Below, one piece after another: positions 9,538 through 17,535 of a stretch of DNA of 20,443 nucleotides. The notes under the pieces were generated by a model. The model searched no databases. It was not told the DNA's origin and saw nothing but the letters and a program-made list of their open reading frames with translations. The stretch's first letter is position 1. Every line of letters begins with the position of its first letter. Origin of the DNA: Saccharofermentans sp. (GTDB taxonomy: Bacteria; Bacillota_A; Clostridia; Saccharofermentanales; Saccharofermentanaceae); the NCBI GenBank assembly GCA_024692105.1, contig JAILMZ010000092.1, forward strand, positions 1 through 20,443, in the 5' to 3' direction. Made by a program: the position numbers and the translations under genes.

Positions 9538-10500
9538 ATGCTGATAAGCCTTATAGTACCGTGTTACAACGAGGAAGAGTCTCTTCCCCATCTTTACAGT
9601 GCTCTTTGTGAGATACGCGACTCAGAATCCGAAGCATCCAAAGCTTTCGAATTCATTTTTGTCAACGACGGAAGCACGGACAAGACTGCTGAAGTGATCA
9701 AAGACCTGGCAGCTTCCGATCCGTGCGTCAGATATATCATGTTCTCCAGGAATTTCGGCAAAGAGGCTGCGATGTATGCGGGCCTTGAGAAAGCCAAGGG
9801 TGATTACGTCGCGATAATGGATGCCGACATGCAGGATCCGCCCTCCCTTCTGCCGCAGATGATCAAGGACCTGGATGACGATGTGTGTGACATCGTTGCC
9901 GCAAGGCGCGTGACACGCGAAGGCGAGCCCAAGATAAGGAGTTTTTTCGCACGTTGCTTCTACCGCATCATCAACAAGATGTGCGATGTCGAGATTGCAG
10001 ACGGAGCAAGGGATTTCAGGCTTATGAAGCGCAAGGTGGTCGATGCCATCTTGAAGGTTACCGAGCGCCAGCGTTTCTCGAAGGGTATCTTCGCGTGGGT
10101 AGGATTCAGGACAAAGTGGGTCGAGCACGTTAACACGCCCAGGGTAGCCGGCGAGACAAAGTGGAGCTTCTGGAAGCTCTTCCGCTATGCTGTGGACGGC
10201 ATCGTGGCTTTTACCATCGCACCTTTGAGACTTGCGACTTATGCAGGCTTTACCTGTGCCGCTGCGGGATTCATCTATCTCGTTTATTACTTCATCAGAG
10301 CTATCGTACTTCAGATCTACAACGACGTACCGGGCTATCCGTCACTGCTCTGCTTCATTCTCTTTATCGGCGGTCTTGTTCTTATGGCGCTCGGCCTGAT
10401 CGGTGAATACATCGGAAGGATCTATGTCGAGACAAAGGGCAGGCCCATCTACATCCCGGCAGAAGAAAGCGACAGCGAGCCTTTATCTCCAGAACAATAA
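9538..10500 (+). CDS. family-2 glycosyltransferase, polyisoprenyl-phosphate sugar synthase (CsbB/GtrB/DPM1 type)
   Basis: Predicted to move a sugar from a nucleotide sugar to undecaprenyl phosphate on the inner face of the membrane. The 320 residues show a GT-A fold with IVPCYNEEESL at the start, VNDGSTDKT near 43, the metal-binding DAD at 95-97 in MDADMQDPP, and RVAGETKWSFWKLFRYAVDG near 202. Two C-terminal helices follow (about 233-253 and 268-290), with the family ending GEYIGRIYVETKGRPIY. The length and two helices match CsbB/GtrB. GGGAGG at 9522-9527 is 10 bases before the ATG. It lies divergent from yfhO, the pairing partner known in Bacillus, and its last 18 bases overlap the end of a convergent GT-C-like gene. 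No separate GtcA-like flippase gene is seen in the window. The sugar (glucose, GlcNAc or other) cannot be assigned. Confidence 0.92.
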   Translation: MLISLIVPCYNEEESLPHLYSALCEIRDSESEASKAFEFIFVNDGSTDKTAEVIKDLAASDPCVRYIMFSRNFGKEAAMYAGLEKAKGDYVAIMDADMQDPPSLLPQMIKDLDDDVCDIVAARRVTREGEPKIRSFFARCFYRIINKMCDVEIADGARDFRLMKRKVVDAILKVTERQRFSKGIFAWVGFRTKWVEHVNTPRVAGETKWSFWKLFRYAVDGIVAFTIAPLRLATYAGFTCAAAGFIYLVYYFIRAIVLQIYNDVPGYPSLLCFILFIGGLVLMALGLIGEYIGRIYVETKGRPIYIPAEESDSEPLSPEQ

Positions 10501-12891
10501 GAAATCTTCCAGCTTCTCGCAGAGTTCGGGATAGATGTACTGAAGGTTGCTGTTATAGACAGGCACGTATGACAGGAGCATCAGTACGGGCGTTATTATC
10601 ATGGCCGCCATGATGACCCCGTAAAGCGCTTTCCTTCCTGAAGGTACCATCAGTCTTCTCATAAGAGCGACTGCACACATCATCGCAAGTATTCCCGCGA
10701 AATCGGCAGCATACCTTACCGCTGTGCCGCCGCGGCAGAAATCGAACCATGCGATTACCACGGATATGACGACCGTTGTAATGACATAAGCATTGTATTC
10801 TATCCTCTTTCCGGAGAGCCCTTTCCTGAAGCGGCTCATCGTTCCCCAAACCAGAAGGAGTCCTGCAAGGAACAGCGGAATGTTCATTACTCCGACATTG
10901 AGTTCGATGTTCCTGGAGATCTCATAATTGTTCAGCGGATACCCTATCATCCTGAAGAATGGGAATGTCGTGGACAATGAATAGGGCTGGAAGAAAAAGT
11001 AGAATATCGAGACCGGAAGCAGCGTGATATCGATATGCAGAGAATTGATGTTGCTTATCGTCAGCTGATAATTCTCGCCGAAATCGAACGGTGATCCGAA
11101 TCTGAAATTGTTATACGACAGTATCCTTATGATGCCGATAATGACAGGTGCCGTAAAGAGAGCTGCCTTGATGATTTTTTCTCTGGAAGGCTGTTTCTTA
11201 TCCGCAAGGACCCCGATGAAAGCCGGGAGCAGGACAGCTGCACCCATTGCGGTGACGGGTCTCGCCCCTGCGCAAAATGCAAGCGATATGCCTGATACCG
11301 CATAGAATGCCAACGCCTTCTTTTTACTCTTCTCCGATACCGCGGAAAGCCCGAAAAATATCGCAAAGCCTAGACCTGCCAGGGCGCAGAGCGCAGGCAG
11401 ATAGTATTTCATCGGATAAATGAGGTTGTAGAAGAGCATGCTTGCCACGCAAACCACGGGAACCGACAGCAGATAAGGCAGGAGCTTTTTGCGCTGGATA
11501 TACCTTTGCGAGATGGCAATATATGCCATTACCACGCCCGCTGCGGCAAGTGTGCCCGACATCGCGAGGGCGAGATTATATGACGGGACTTTTCCCGTTA
11601 CCATCTCGATCGGATAGTAGAACAGCAGTACCGGGGTCGCACCGAAATAACAGTAGTAGTGACCGTCACGGTATGCAAAGTCCCATCTGTAGTAAGCATC
11701 TGCAGCGGTTCTTTCCGTATAGTCATAGATGTTGTCTATGCCTTCGAGGTCCGTTTCGGGCGGAAGATCGAGGTACGGCAGGTCCTTCTTCATCGCATCG
11801 AACTTAAGGGCATATATGTCATCCACCAAACAGTTGTCCATAAAAGGATAATCTATAAGTTCGAATTCATCCGTCTTGTAGACCAGGAACGTCGATACCA
11901 GCGTAAAGACGGCGACCAACATAAGAGCCGTCACATGAGACTGCTTCTTTTTATCAAAGTAGATACTGCCGAGCTTGAATTCGAACGCAAAGATGAACGC
12001 CGCTGCTATGATGAGCCCTACGGCATATCTGAGGCTGTCCGCATGATACGGATTTGTATTGAATGCCGTGATGGAAGTAATCGTCACGGGATCAGTAATG
12101 CCGTACACGTAAAGTTCCGTCGAATGCAGTTCCTCGTGAGGTCTTATGAACAGTTTTGCATCGCAGTAGCCTGAGACAGCCTTGACATCCGCTATCCCGT
12201 AGGAAGCGCCGGTGTTGTTGTCCTTCATGGCGATCTGAAGGTAGAACCCGAGAGGATTCATAACCTTTCTTCTTGAGAAACTGATATCCACCACTCTGGT
12301 GTAATCGGGAAGATCATCGAATACCAGCATGGCATCTCCGTCAAGGACTATGCCGTTGTAAGCGTATGCGGGAATCGTAAGGAATTCGCCCGTCTCATAA
12401 TATGCCGCTGACAGGTCCACGGTCTGATGCTGCTGAACGGCCGCAAAGCTTCCGAGATTGAACAGTATCGTCTCGATGATCAGGAAAACAGGCGCCAGGA
12501 CTATCAGCTTACTGCAGGCCTTTTTTGCTTTGCCGTTCTTCCCGATGAGCAGATACACCAAACAGGCATCAAATACAAAGGCAAATATCGCATAGAGCAC
12601 GGGGCTGACCGGTACTCCGGATATCAGATAAGTGTTCGCCAGACTCCTTACAACGGTATCGATGATCAGTATCAGGAGTTCCTGGCACAGCAACGTTACG
12701 GCGATCAGGATAAGGATGAAGGTCTTGTCCTTCTTTTTTCTCTTACCCTTAAGATGCGCATAGACAGTTTTCCCGAACTTCTTATCGAAGTCAAAATCAA
12801 GCCGCCGCTTTGCGATCACATACAAACAAAGTATGTAAGACAAAACGGCGGCTATTAAAGGCCATATGTATACCGAGAGAACGTCTGCCAT
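10483..12891 (-). CDS. polytopic membrane protein, possible GT-C type glycosyltransferase
   Basis: An 802-residue protein I cannot assign to a named family. There are about four membrane helices in the first 150 residues, then an extracytoplasmic domain (about 150-285) that looks beta-rich. Further helices follow, with a second loop (about 340-410) and a helix-rich C-terminal half. DGHYYCYFGATPVLL (409-423), GARP (542-545) and NNFRFGSPFDFG (594-605) resemble patterns in bacterial membrane proteins related to GT39/GT-C sugar transferases that use polyisoprenyl-phosphate sugars. That resemblance is my inference. It begins 24 bases after ppiB stops, so it is probably the last gene of the nfeD-SPFH-ppiB run. 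AGAGG lies 9 bases before the ATG at 12889-12891. Its 3' end overlaps the convergent GT2 gene by 18 bases. It could instead be a flippase or an accessory to YfhO. Confidence 0.7.
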   Translation of the reverse strand: MADVLSVYIWPLIAAVLSYILCLYVIAKRRLDFDFDKKFGKTVYAHLKGKRKKKDKTFILILIAVTLLCQELLILIIDTVVRSLANTYLISGVPVSPVLYAIFAFVFDACLVYLLIGKNGKAKKACSKLIVLAPVFLIIETILFNLGSFAAVQQHQTVDLSAAYYETGEFLTIPAYAYNGIVLDGDAMLVFDDLPDYTRVVDISFSRRKVMNPLGFYLQIAMKDNNTGASYGIADVKAVSGYCDAKLFIRPHEELHSTELYVYGITDPVTITSITAFNTNPYHADSLRYAVGLIIAAAFIFAFEFKLGSIYFDKKKQSHVTALMLVAVFTLVSTFLVYKTDEFELIDYPFMDNCLVDDIYALKFDAMKKDLPYLDLPPETDLEGIDNIYDYTERTAADAYYRWDFAYRDGHYYCYFGATPVLLFYYPIEMVTGKVPSYNLALAMSGTLAAAGVVMAYIAISQRYIQRKKLLPYLLSVPVVCVASMLFYNLIYPMKYYLPALCALAGLGFAIFFGLSAVSEKSKKKALAFYAVSGISLAFCAGARPVTAMGAAVLLPAFIGVLADKKQPSREKIIKAALFTAPVIIGIIRILSYNNFRFGSPFDFGENYQLTISNINSLHIDITLLPVSIFYFFFQPYSLSTTFPFFRMIGYPLNNYEISRNIELNVGVMNIPLFLAGLLLVWGTMSRFRKGLSGKRIEYNAYVITTVVISVVIAWFDFCRGGTAVRYAADFAGILAMMCAVALMRRLMVPSGRKALYGVIMAAMIITPVLMLLSYVPVYNSNLQYIYPELCEKLEDFLLFWR

Positions 12892-12915
12892 CTCAAGGAG
12901 CCTCTAGTGCCGGTC

Positions 12916-13401
12916 TCAGAGCTGTACAGTCATAAAGTCGATCTGCTGGGGTTCGAGCGGTCTGTCGTGATAGTCCGTCTTAACTCTGCAGATCTTGTCG
13001 ACTTCTTCGATACCCTCGATAAGCTTGCCGAAAGCAGCATACTGACCATCAAGGTGCGGTGAATCCTCATGCATGATGAAGAACTGTGAACCTGCGGAAT
13101 CAGGATCCATGGCGCGGGCCATCGACAAGACGCCTCTTGTGTGCTTGAGATCGTTCTGGAAACCGTTAGCCGTGAACTCGCCCTTGATCGAATAACCCGG
13201 GCCGCCCATACCGGTGCCCTGCGGATCTCCGCCCTGGATCATGAATCCCGGAATGACTCTGTGGAAGATCAGGCCGTTGTAGAAGCCCTTTCCTGCAAGG
13301 TCAATGAAATTCTTTACTGTCTCAGGAGCTATCTCGGGATAGAGCTCCGCCTTCATGACGGCACCGTCCTTCATTGTGATGGTTACTATCGGATTTGCCA
13401 T
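12916..13401 (-). CDS. ppiB: cyclophilin-type peptidyl-prolyl cis-trans isomerase
   Basis: Speeds cis-trans isomerisation of X-Pro bonds during protein folding. The 161 residues have no signal peptide, so it is probably cytoplasmic. The cyclophilin core is complete: FHRVIPGFMIQGGDPQGTG carries the catalytic Arg and the Gln/Phe pocket residues; SMARAMDPDSAGSQFFI follows; and PHLDGQYAAFGKLIEG replaces the cyclosporin-contacting Trp with His, as in many bacterial forms. ATG at 13399-13401, with GGAAG about 8 bases upstream. It lies 31 bases after the SPFH gene and 24 before the GT-C-like gene, which suggests co-transcription. Its role with those neighbours is not evident; it may be general housekeeping. 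Confidence 0.94.
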   Translation of the reverse strand: MANPIVTITMKDGAVMKAELYPEIAPETVKNFIDLAGKGFYNGLIFHRVIPGFMIQGGDPQGTGMGGPGYSIKGEFTANGFQNDLKHTRGVLSMARAMDPDSAGSQFFIMHEDSPHLDGQYAAFGKLIEGIEEVDKICRVKTDYHDRPLEPQQIDFMTVQL

Positions 13402-13432
13402 TTGTACTGCTTCCTTCCTTAATGCATTTTAC

Positions 13433-14362
13433 TTATGACTTAGCAACTTCCTTGATGGTTGTCGCAAGACCTGCGATGCCCTGCAGATCTGAAGGGATGA
13501 TGATCTTTGTGGAAGAACCCTGGCCGACCTTCTCGAGAGCCTCGAGGCCCTTGATGGCGATGAGTCCGTCGTCAGCGCCGACATCCTTGATCATCTGGAG
13601 ACCCTTAGCGGTTGCCTCCTGGATCTCGAGGATAGCCTGAGCCTGACCTTCAGCCTCACGGATCTGAGCTTCCTTCTTAGCCTCAGCTCTGAGGATAGCC
13701 GCTTCCTTCTCACCTTCTGCCACGCGGATCGCGGATTCCTTCTCACCTTCAGCGATGAGGATCTTCTCTCTCTTCTCACGCTCAGCCTTCATCTGCTTCT
13801 CCATCGCCTGCTGGATCTCCTTAGGCGGGATGATGTTCTTGAGCTCAACGCGGTTTACCTTGATGCCCCAAGGGTCTGTTGCTTCGTCCAGGATCTCTCT
13901 CATCCTTGTGTTGATGATGTCACGGGATGTGAGTGTCTGGTCAAGCTCGAGGTCACCGATGATGTTACGGAGCGTTGTAGCTGACAGGTTCTCGATAGCG
14001 ATGATCGGGCGCTCGATACCGTATGTGTAGAGCTTAGGGTCGATGATCTGATAGAAGACGACCGTATCGATTTGCATCGTAACGTTATCCTTTGTGATAA
14101 CTGCCTGGGGAGCGAAGTCTGCGACCTTCTCCTTGAGCGAGATCTTCTTGGCTACCTTATCGATGAAAGGGACCTTGATGTGAAGACCGGTGTCCCATGT
14201 TGTCTTATAGGTTCCGAGACGCTCGATGATGAACGTTGTTGCCTGCGGTACGATCTTGATGCATGAGATGATCAGACCGAGAATTGCGGCAATGATGATT
14301 ACAGTAATGATGACGACTACCGTTACTGCGCCATCAGCAGATGATGAAAGATTGAATAACAT
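13433..14362 (-). CDS. SPFH/band 7 (stomatin/prohibitin-like) membrane protein
   Basis: Likely membrane-organising scaffold that forms oligomers in lipid microdomains. The 309 residues have one N-terminal membrane segment (about 14-36), then the band 7 domain (VPQATTFIIERLGTYKTTWD onward). A long charged coiled-coil stretch follows (about 195-260), rich in repeated EGEKE/EAKKEA units, then a short hydrophobic C-terminal end. The layout resembles QmcA/YbbK and Clostridia stomatins. ATG at 14360-14362; its GGGAGGAAT site overlaps the end of the nfeD gene, whose stop is 3 bases upstream. NfeD-SPFH gene pairs are widespread and their products are thought to work together in the membrane, so this pairing strengthens both calls. 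Client or substrate unknown. Confidence 0.92.
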   Translation of the reverse strand: MLFNLSSSADGAVTVVVIITVIIIAAILGLIISCIKIVPQATTFIIERLGTYKTTWDTGLHIKVPFIDKVAKKISLKEKVADFAPQAVITKDNVTMQIDTVVFYQIIDPKLYTYGIERPIIAIENLSATTLRNIIGDLELDQTLTSRDIINTRMREILDEATDPWGIKVNRVELKNIIPPKEIQQAMEKQMKAEREKREKILIAEGEKESAIRVAEGEKEAAILRAEAKKEAQIREAEGQAQAILEIQEATAKGLQMIKDVGADDGLIAIKGLEALEKVGQGSSTKIIIPSDLQGIAGLATTIKEVAKS

Positions 14363-14365
14363 TTC

Positions 14366-14824
14366 TTATTCCTCCCTGTTTGTTTCTTGTACGGGCTCTA
14401 CGACGGCCTTAACGCCTTCAAGAGCCGTGACCTTTATCCTTGTTCCTTCGGTGATCGCGACCGGAGACTTTGCGCTCCAGATCTGACCGTCGACCTTGAT
14501 CTGTCCCTTGCCGTCAACCGGATCGATGTCCTTTATTACGACACCCTCCGATCCGATACATCTGTCGGCATTTGTCGGCTGGGCAAATCCCTTCTTTTTC
14601 TTGTCGAGCTTCGGTTTGATCCAGATCATGCAGATCACGAAGGTAAGCACGGTGACCACAGCCATGGCTATGATCTGAACCACGATATCCGCACCGCAAA
14701 GGGCAAGTATCATGGCTACCAGCGCGCCTGCACAGACCCATACGCTGACAAGAGCTGTTGTTACGGCTTCGAGTACAAATGCTGCGATAGCAATGACGAG
14801 CCAAACAAGCCACATGTAATCCAT
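14366..14824 (-). CDS. NfeD-family membrane protein (short form)
   Basis: Partner of SPFH proteins with a role in membrane quality control or organisation. From the ATG at 14822-14824 it has 152 residues: three to four helices in the first 70 (MDYMWLVWLVIAIAAF onward), a basic loop KPKLDKKKKGF, then a C-terminal OB-fold typical of NfeD (about 85-145: GSEGVVIKDIDPVDGKGQI, then ALEGVKAVVEP). It lacks the N-terminal ClpP-like protease of long NfeD. The reading frame extends 17 codons further upstream, but GGAGG 8 bases before this ATG and the hydrophobic start make the shorter form much more likely. A -10 box lies 50 bases upstream, so this probably heads the nfeD-SPFH-ppiB-membrane protein run. 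Confidence 0.9.
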   Translation of the reverse strand: MDYMWLVWLVIAIAAFVLEAVTTALVSVWVCAGALVAMILALCGADIVVQIIAMAVVTVLTFVICMIWIKPKLDKKKKGFAQPTNADRCIGSEGVVIKDIDPVDGKGQIKVDGQIWSAKSPVAITEGTRIKVTALEGVKAVVEPVQETNREE

Positions 14825-14874
14825 TTTCCTATCCTCCCATTCCAATACTCGGGGATTCCAACCCCCTGCAGACA

Positions 14875-14880
14875 ATTATA
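14875..14880 (-). promoter_or_regulatory. possible -10 box upstream of nfeD
   Basis: Minus strand TATAAT in the 81-base gap after truA; transcription would begin near 14868. No good -35 is visible. The leader holds a short hairpin (GGGG around 14863, CCCC around 14854) just before the ribosome site. Confidence 0.4.
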
Positions 14881-14905
14881 CAATAATATTTAATGTTTTT
14901 GGGGA

Positions 14906-15673
14906 TTATCGGAGGCGTGCATCCGCCTCGTCGAAAAGGACCTCTTCCAACGTCAGGCCGCATGCGGGCAGCGTTCTTCCGGCTCTCTTCCTCTCGCGGG
15001 ATTCGATTATCTCACCGACTGAATCTGCCGGTATCCTGCCCATGCCGGCTTCGAGTATCGTTCCTGCGATTATCCTGACCATGTTGTACAGGAATGCTTC
15101 GCCTTTTACTTCGATCTCGATCATCTCTTTGCATCCGGCGCTCTGCCTTACTTCAACACCGGTCAGGCGCCTGACATATGTCTTCTGGCTGCCTCCGACC
15201 GCGCAGAAAGCTTCAAAATCGTGCTCTCCGGCAAAGAACGAAGCAGCCGTCTTCATGGCTTCCATATCGAGTTCATTGGGACAGAAATACGAATACCTCG
15301 CATGAAGCGGCGACGGATTGTGCGCACTGTAGATGCGGTACACATAACGCTTGCCATTGATATCGAATCTTGCCGAGAAATCATCTCTTACATAGAAGGC
15401 TCTCTTAACTGCCACGTCATCGGGAAGGATGGCGTTCATTGCAAGGGGAAACTTATCTTCGGGAATGACAAACGGGACATCCGCATGACTTAAGTGGCAC
15501 CTTGCGTGCACACCAGCGTCAGTCCTGGAACATCCCGTCAGTCTGATGTCTTCTTTGAATAATGTTGCCAGTGCCGTCTCGAGCACATCCTGAACGGCCC
15601 TGCCGTTCTTCTGCGACTGGAACCCCGCGAACAAAGTCCCGTCGAATTCTGTTATCAGTGCGAGACGCGGCAT
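14906..15673 (-). CDS. truA: tRNA pseudouridine(38-40) synthase
   Basis: Converts uridines 38-40 of the tRNA anticodon arm to pseudouridine. The 255 residues match the usual TruA size. FDGTLFAGFQSQKNGRAVQ opens the protein. The catalytic Asp52 lies in GCSRTDAGVHA. FLYNMVRIIAGT near residue 200 and the basic/Pro C-terminal segment (RTLPACGLTLEEV) are typical. The start is 13 bases after the ROK kinase stop, with no strong Shine-Dalgarno, so translation may depend on the upstream gene. Gene order rpoA-rplQ-ecfA-ecfT-truA is conserved in many Firmicutes. Here a ROK gene sits before truA, and the usual following genes rplM-rpsI are absent. Confidence 0.96.
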   Translation of the reverse strand: MPRLALITEFDGTLFAGFQSQKNGRAVQDVLETALATLFKEDIRLTGCSRTDAGVHARCHLSHADVPFVIPEDKFPLAMNAILPDDVAVKRAFYVRDDFSARFDINGKRYVYRIYSAHNPSPLHARYSYFCPNELDMEAMKTAASFFAGEHDFEAFCAVGGSQKTYVRRLTGVEVRQSAGCKEMIEIEVKGEAFLYNMVRIIAGTILEAGMGRIPADSVGEIIESRERKRAGRTLPACGLTLEEVLFDEADARLR

Positions 15674-15686
15674 CCCAAAAGACGGC

Positions 15687-16664
15687 TTACTTACCGTTCT
15701 TGCCGTGGTCAGCGCAGGACTTGCCCATCATGGCAGCGCCTACGATGCCGGCATCGTTGCCCATCTGTGCCAGTTCGATCCTGGTCTTCTTTACTCCGGG
15801 ACCGAAGTAAGGTCTGGACATTGTCTTCTCTCTCATGGGAATGAGGAGCGGATCGCCCTCGTTGCAGACACCGCCGCCTACTACGAGGACCTCGGGCATG
15901 AATGCGTTGATGGCATTTGCCAGACCGTCAGCCAGATAGGAAGTGTATGTGTCGACTACTTCCTTTGCTGTCTCGTCGCCGTCTTTCATTGCGATGAAAG
16001 CTATCTGTGCATTCCACTCGCCCTGTTGCTCATATACCTTGTTAAGCAGTGAATCCGGGTTCTTCTCTGCAGCTTCCCTCGTCATCCTTGCAAGCGCGGA
16101 AGCGGATGCATACTGCTCGAAACAGCCCTTTCGGCCGCAGGGACAGTCGATGCCGCCGGATACGAGTACGGTGTGGCCGAACTCGGAACCTGCCTGGTTG
16201 AAGCCTGAATAGATCTTGCCTTCAACGATAACGCCTGCGCCTACGCCCGTTCCAAGCGTGATCGTAACGGAATCTTTCGCGCCCTTTGCGGCACCTGCCA
16301 CGGCCTCTGCCATAGCTGCGCAGTTAGCGTCGTTGTCGATGTATACGGGAAGGTCGATGACCTCTCTTATGAGTTTTCTCATGGGAGCCATGACGAAAGG
16401 CAGGTTGTTCGAGTAGACCAGAAGGCCCTCGTCGTTATCGGGTGTTCCGGGTGAGCCGATGCCGATTGCCTCGATGTCCTTTACCTCGAGTCCCGCATCC
16501 TTGATCGCGTCTGCTGCGAGCTTGCCCATATCGTTGATGATGTCCTCCATCGGACGGTCTGCATTGGTCTTAACCGTTACCTTGTTGAGGAGCTTTCCTT
16601 CATCCGTTACCACGCCGGCCTTGATGTTGGTGCCGCCGAGATCGATTCCCACGTAATTTGCCAT
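15687..16664 (-). CDS. glcK: ROK-family glucokinase
   Basis: ATP-dependent phosphorylation of glucose (or a related hexose) to the 6-phosphate in the cytoplasm. The 325 residues begin with phosphate loop IDLGGTNIKAG. The catalytic base Asp112 lies in DNDANCA, ATP-site GTGVGAG is near 138-144, and the ROK zinc motif is seen as ExGH-like EFGH (161-164) plus CPCGRKGC (Cys174, 176, 181). There is no N-terminal helix-turn-helix, so it is an enzyme rather than a ROK repressor. ATG at 16662-16664 with a weak AGGCGG 12 bases upstream. A good promoter overlaps the end of ecfT (16706-16734), so the gene can be expressed apart from the ECF genes. Its product, hexose-6-phosphate, is the mutase substrate. 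The exact sugar is not proven. Confidence 0.92.
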   Translation of the reverse strand: MANYVGIDLGGTNIKAGVVTDEGKLLNKVTVKTNADRPMEDIINDMGKLAADAIKDAGLEVKDIEAIGIGSPGTPDNDEGLLVYSNNLPFVMAPMRKLIREVIDLPVYIDNDANCAAMAEAVAGAAKGAKDSVTITLGTGVGAGVIVEGKIYSGFNQAGSEFGHTVLVSGGIDCPCGRKGCFEQYASASALARMTREAAEKNPDSLLNKVYEQQGEWNAQIAFIAMKDGDETAKEVVDTYTSYLADGLANAINAFMPEVLVVGGGVCNEGDPLLIPMREKTMSRPYFGPGVKKTRIELAQMGNDAGIVGAAMMGKSCADHGKNGK

Positions 16665-16705
16665 ATCTTAATGAAACCGCCTTTCAGCAAAAGTTCGTAT
16701 GTAGA

Positions 16706-16734
16706 ATTCTATCACAGCCTGAAGACTATCTCAA
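16706..16734 (-). promoter_or_regulatory. promoter of the ROK glucokinase gene
   Basis: Minus strand TTGAGA (16729-16734), 17-base spacer, TAGAAT (16706-16711); each hexamer has one mismatch from consensus. The -35 box lies within the last codons and stop of ecfT. The -10 box is half of the perfect palindrome TAGAATTCTA (16702-16711). The predicted leader is about 35 bases. Confidence 0.65.
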
Positions 16735-17535
16735 AGACAAATCAATGACAACAAGGAGCACCGCGCAAAGCCCGAGGAACAACCCCACAAGGACATCCTG
16801 CAAGGTCATTTTGAGAGGGTTTAACTTGGTCCTTCCCTCGCCTCCCTTGTAGCATCTCGCATCCATTGCGACAGCGAGTTCTTCAGCACGCTTGAAGCTC
16901 GACACGAACAGCGGGATGAGGACAGTGATGTAACCTTTGATCCTGTTGATGAACGTACCCGTATCGTAGTCGGCACCTCTTGAGACCTGAGCCTTCATTA
17001 TCTTGTCGGTCTCGGCAACCAGCGTGGGTATGAACCTGAGCGCGATGGACATCATCATGGCCATCTCATGCACGGGGACCTTGATGACCTTGAGCGGTGC
17101 GAAGAGTTTCTCGAGGGCATCGGATATCTTGAGAGGAGTCGTCGTAAGTGTCAGCAGGATGCTCGTTGTAACGATGAGGAACAGTATCCTGACGGACATG
17201 AGCACGGCCCTGTAGATGCCGTAATCTGTGATCTTGATTATCTTCCATTCTAAGAGAGTCTCGCCCTGCCTTATCGTAAACACATTGAGGATCATGATGA
17301 AGATAGCTAGCGGGAGTATGGGTTTGAGAGTCGTCCACAGTATGTTCGGCTTGATCTTGCCCAGGAAGAGCTGCAGCGCAGTCACCACGGTAAGTGCGAT
17401 GATTGCCTGCGGAGTGTTGATAATGAAGATCGCCGCAAGATAGAGGACATAAAGGATCGACTTGACCCTGGGGTCCGTCCTGTGAAGGAGTGAATCAGCC
17501 TTGTAATAACGTCCTATCGAGATATTCTCAAGCAC
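16726..17535 (-). CDS. ecfT: energy-coupling factor transporter membrane subunit EcfT
   Basis: Scaffold subunit of an ECF-type vitamin/micronutrient importer that links two ATPase domains to exchangeable substrate-binding S components. The 269 residues have hydrophobic segments near 27-58, 68-88, 110-132 and 200-215. The two Arg motifs that bind the ATPase grooves are present: KAQVSRGADY (R186) and AMDARCYKGG (R227). The start is GTG at 17533-17535, inside the end of the ATPase gene (8-base overlap), with AAGGGG about 9 bases upstream, so translational coupling is likely. No S component is encoded in the window; group II systems use unlinked ones, which fits the position near ribosomal genes. 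The transported substrates therefore cannot be named. Confidence 0.95.
   Translation of the reverse strand: MLENISIGRYYKADSLLHRTDPRVKSILYVLYLAAIFIINTPQAIIALTVVTALQLFLGKIKPNILWTTLKPILPLAIFIMILNVFTIRQGETLLEWKIIKITDYGIYRAVLMSVRILFLIVTTSILLTLTTTPLKISDALEKLFAPLKVIKVPVHEMAMMMSIALRFIPTLVAETDKIMKAQVSRGADYDTGTFINRIKGYITVLIPLFVSSFKRAEELAVAMDARCYKGGEGRTKLNPLKMTLQDVLVGLFLGLCAVLLVVIDLSLR

Noticed and set aside
13600..13790. Repeat array in the SPFH gene region
   Set aside because: The repetitive look comes from Glu/Lys/Ala-rich coiled-coil codons in the SPFH protein, not from a DNA repeat with fixed units or a CRISPR.
14825..14875. N-terminal extension of 17 codons on NfeD
   Set aside because: The extension would overlap the -10 box, lacks a ribosome site and puts a polar stretch before the first helix; the ATG at 14824 has GGAGG at the right distance.
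15687..16664. ROK transcription repressor (NagC/XylR type)
   Set aside because: There is no N-terminal helix-turn-helix; the protein starts directly at the ATP-binding loop, so it is the kinase form.
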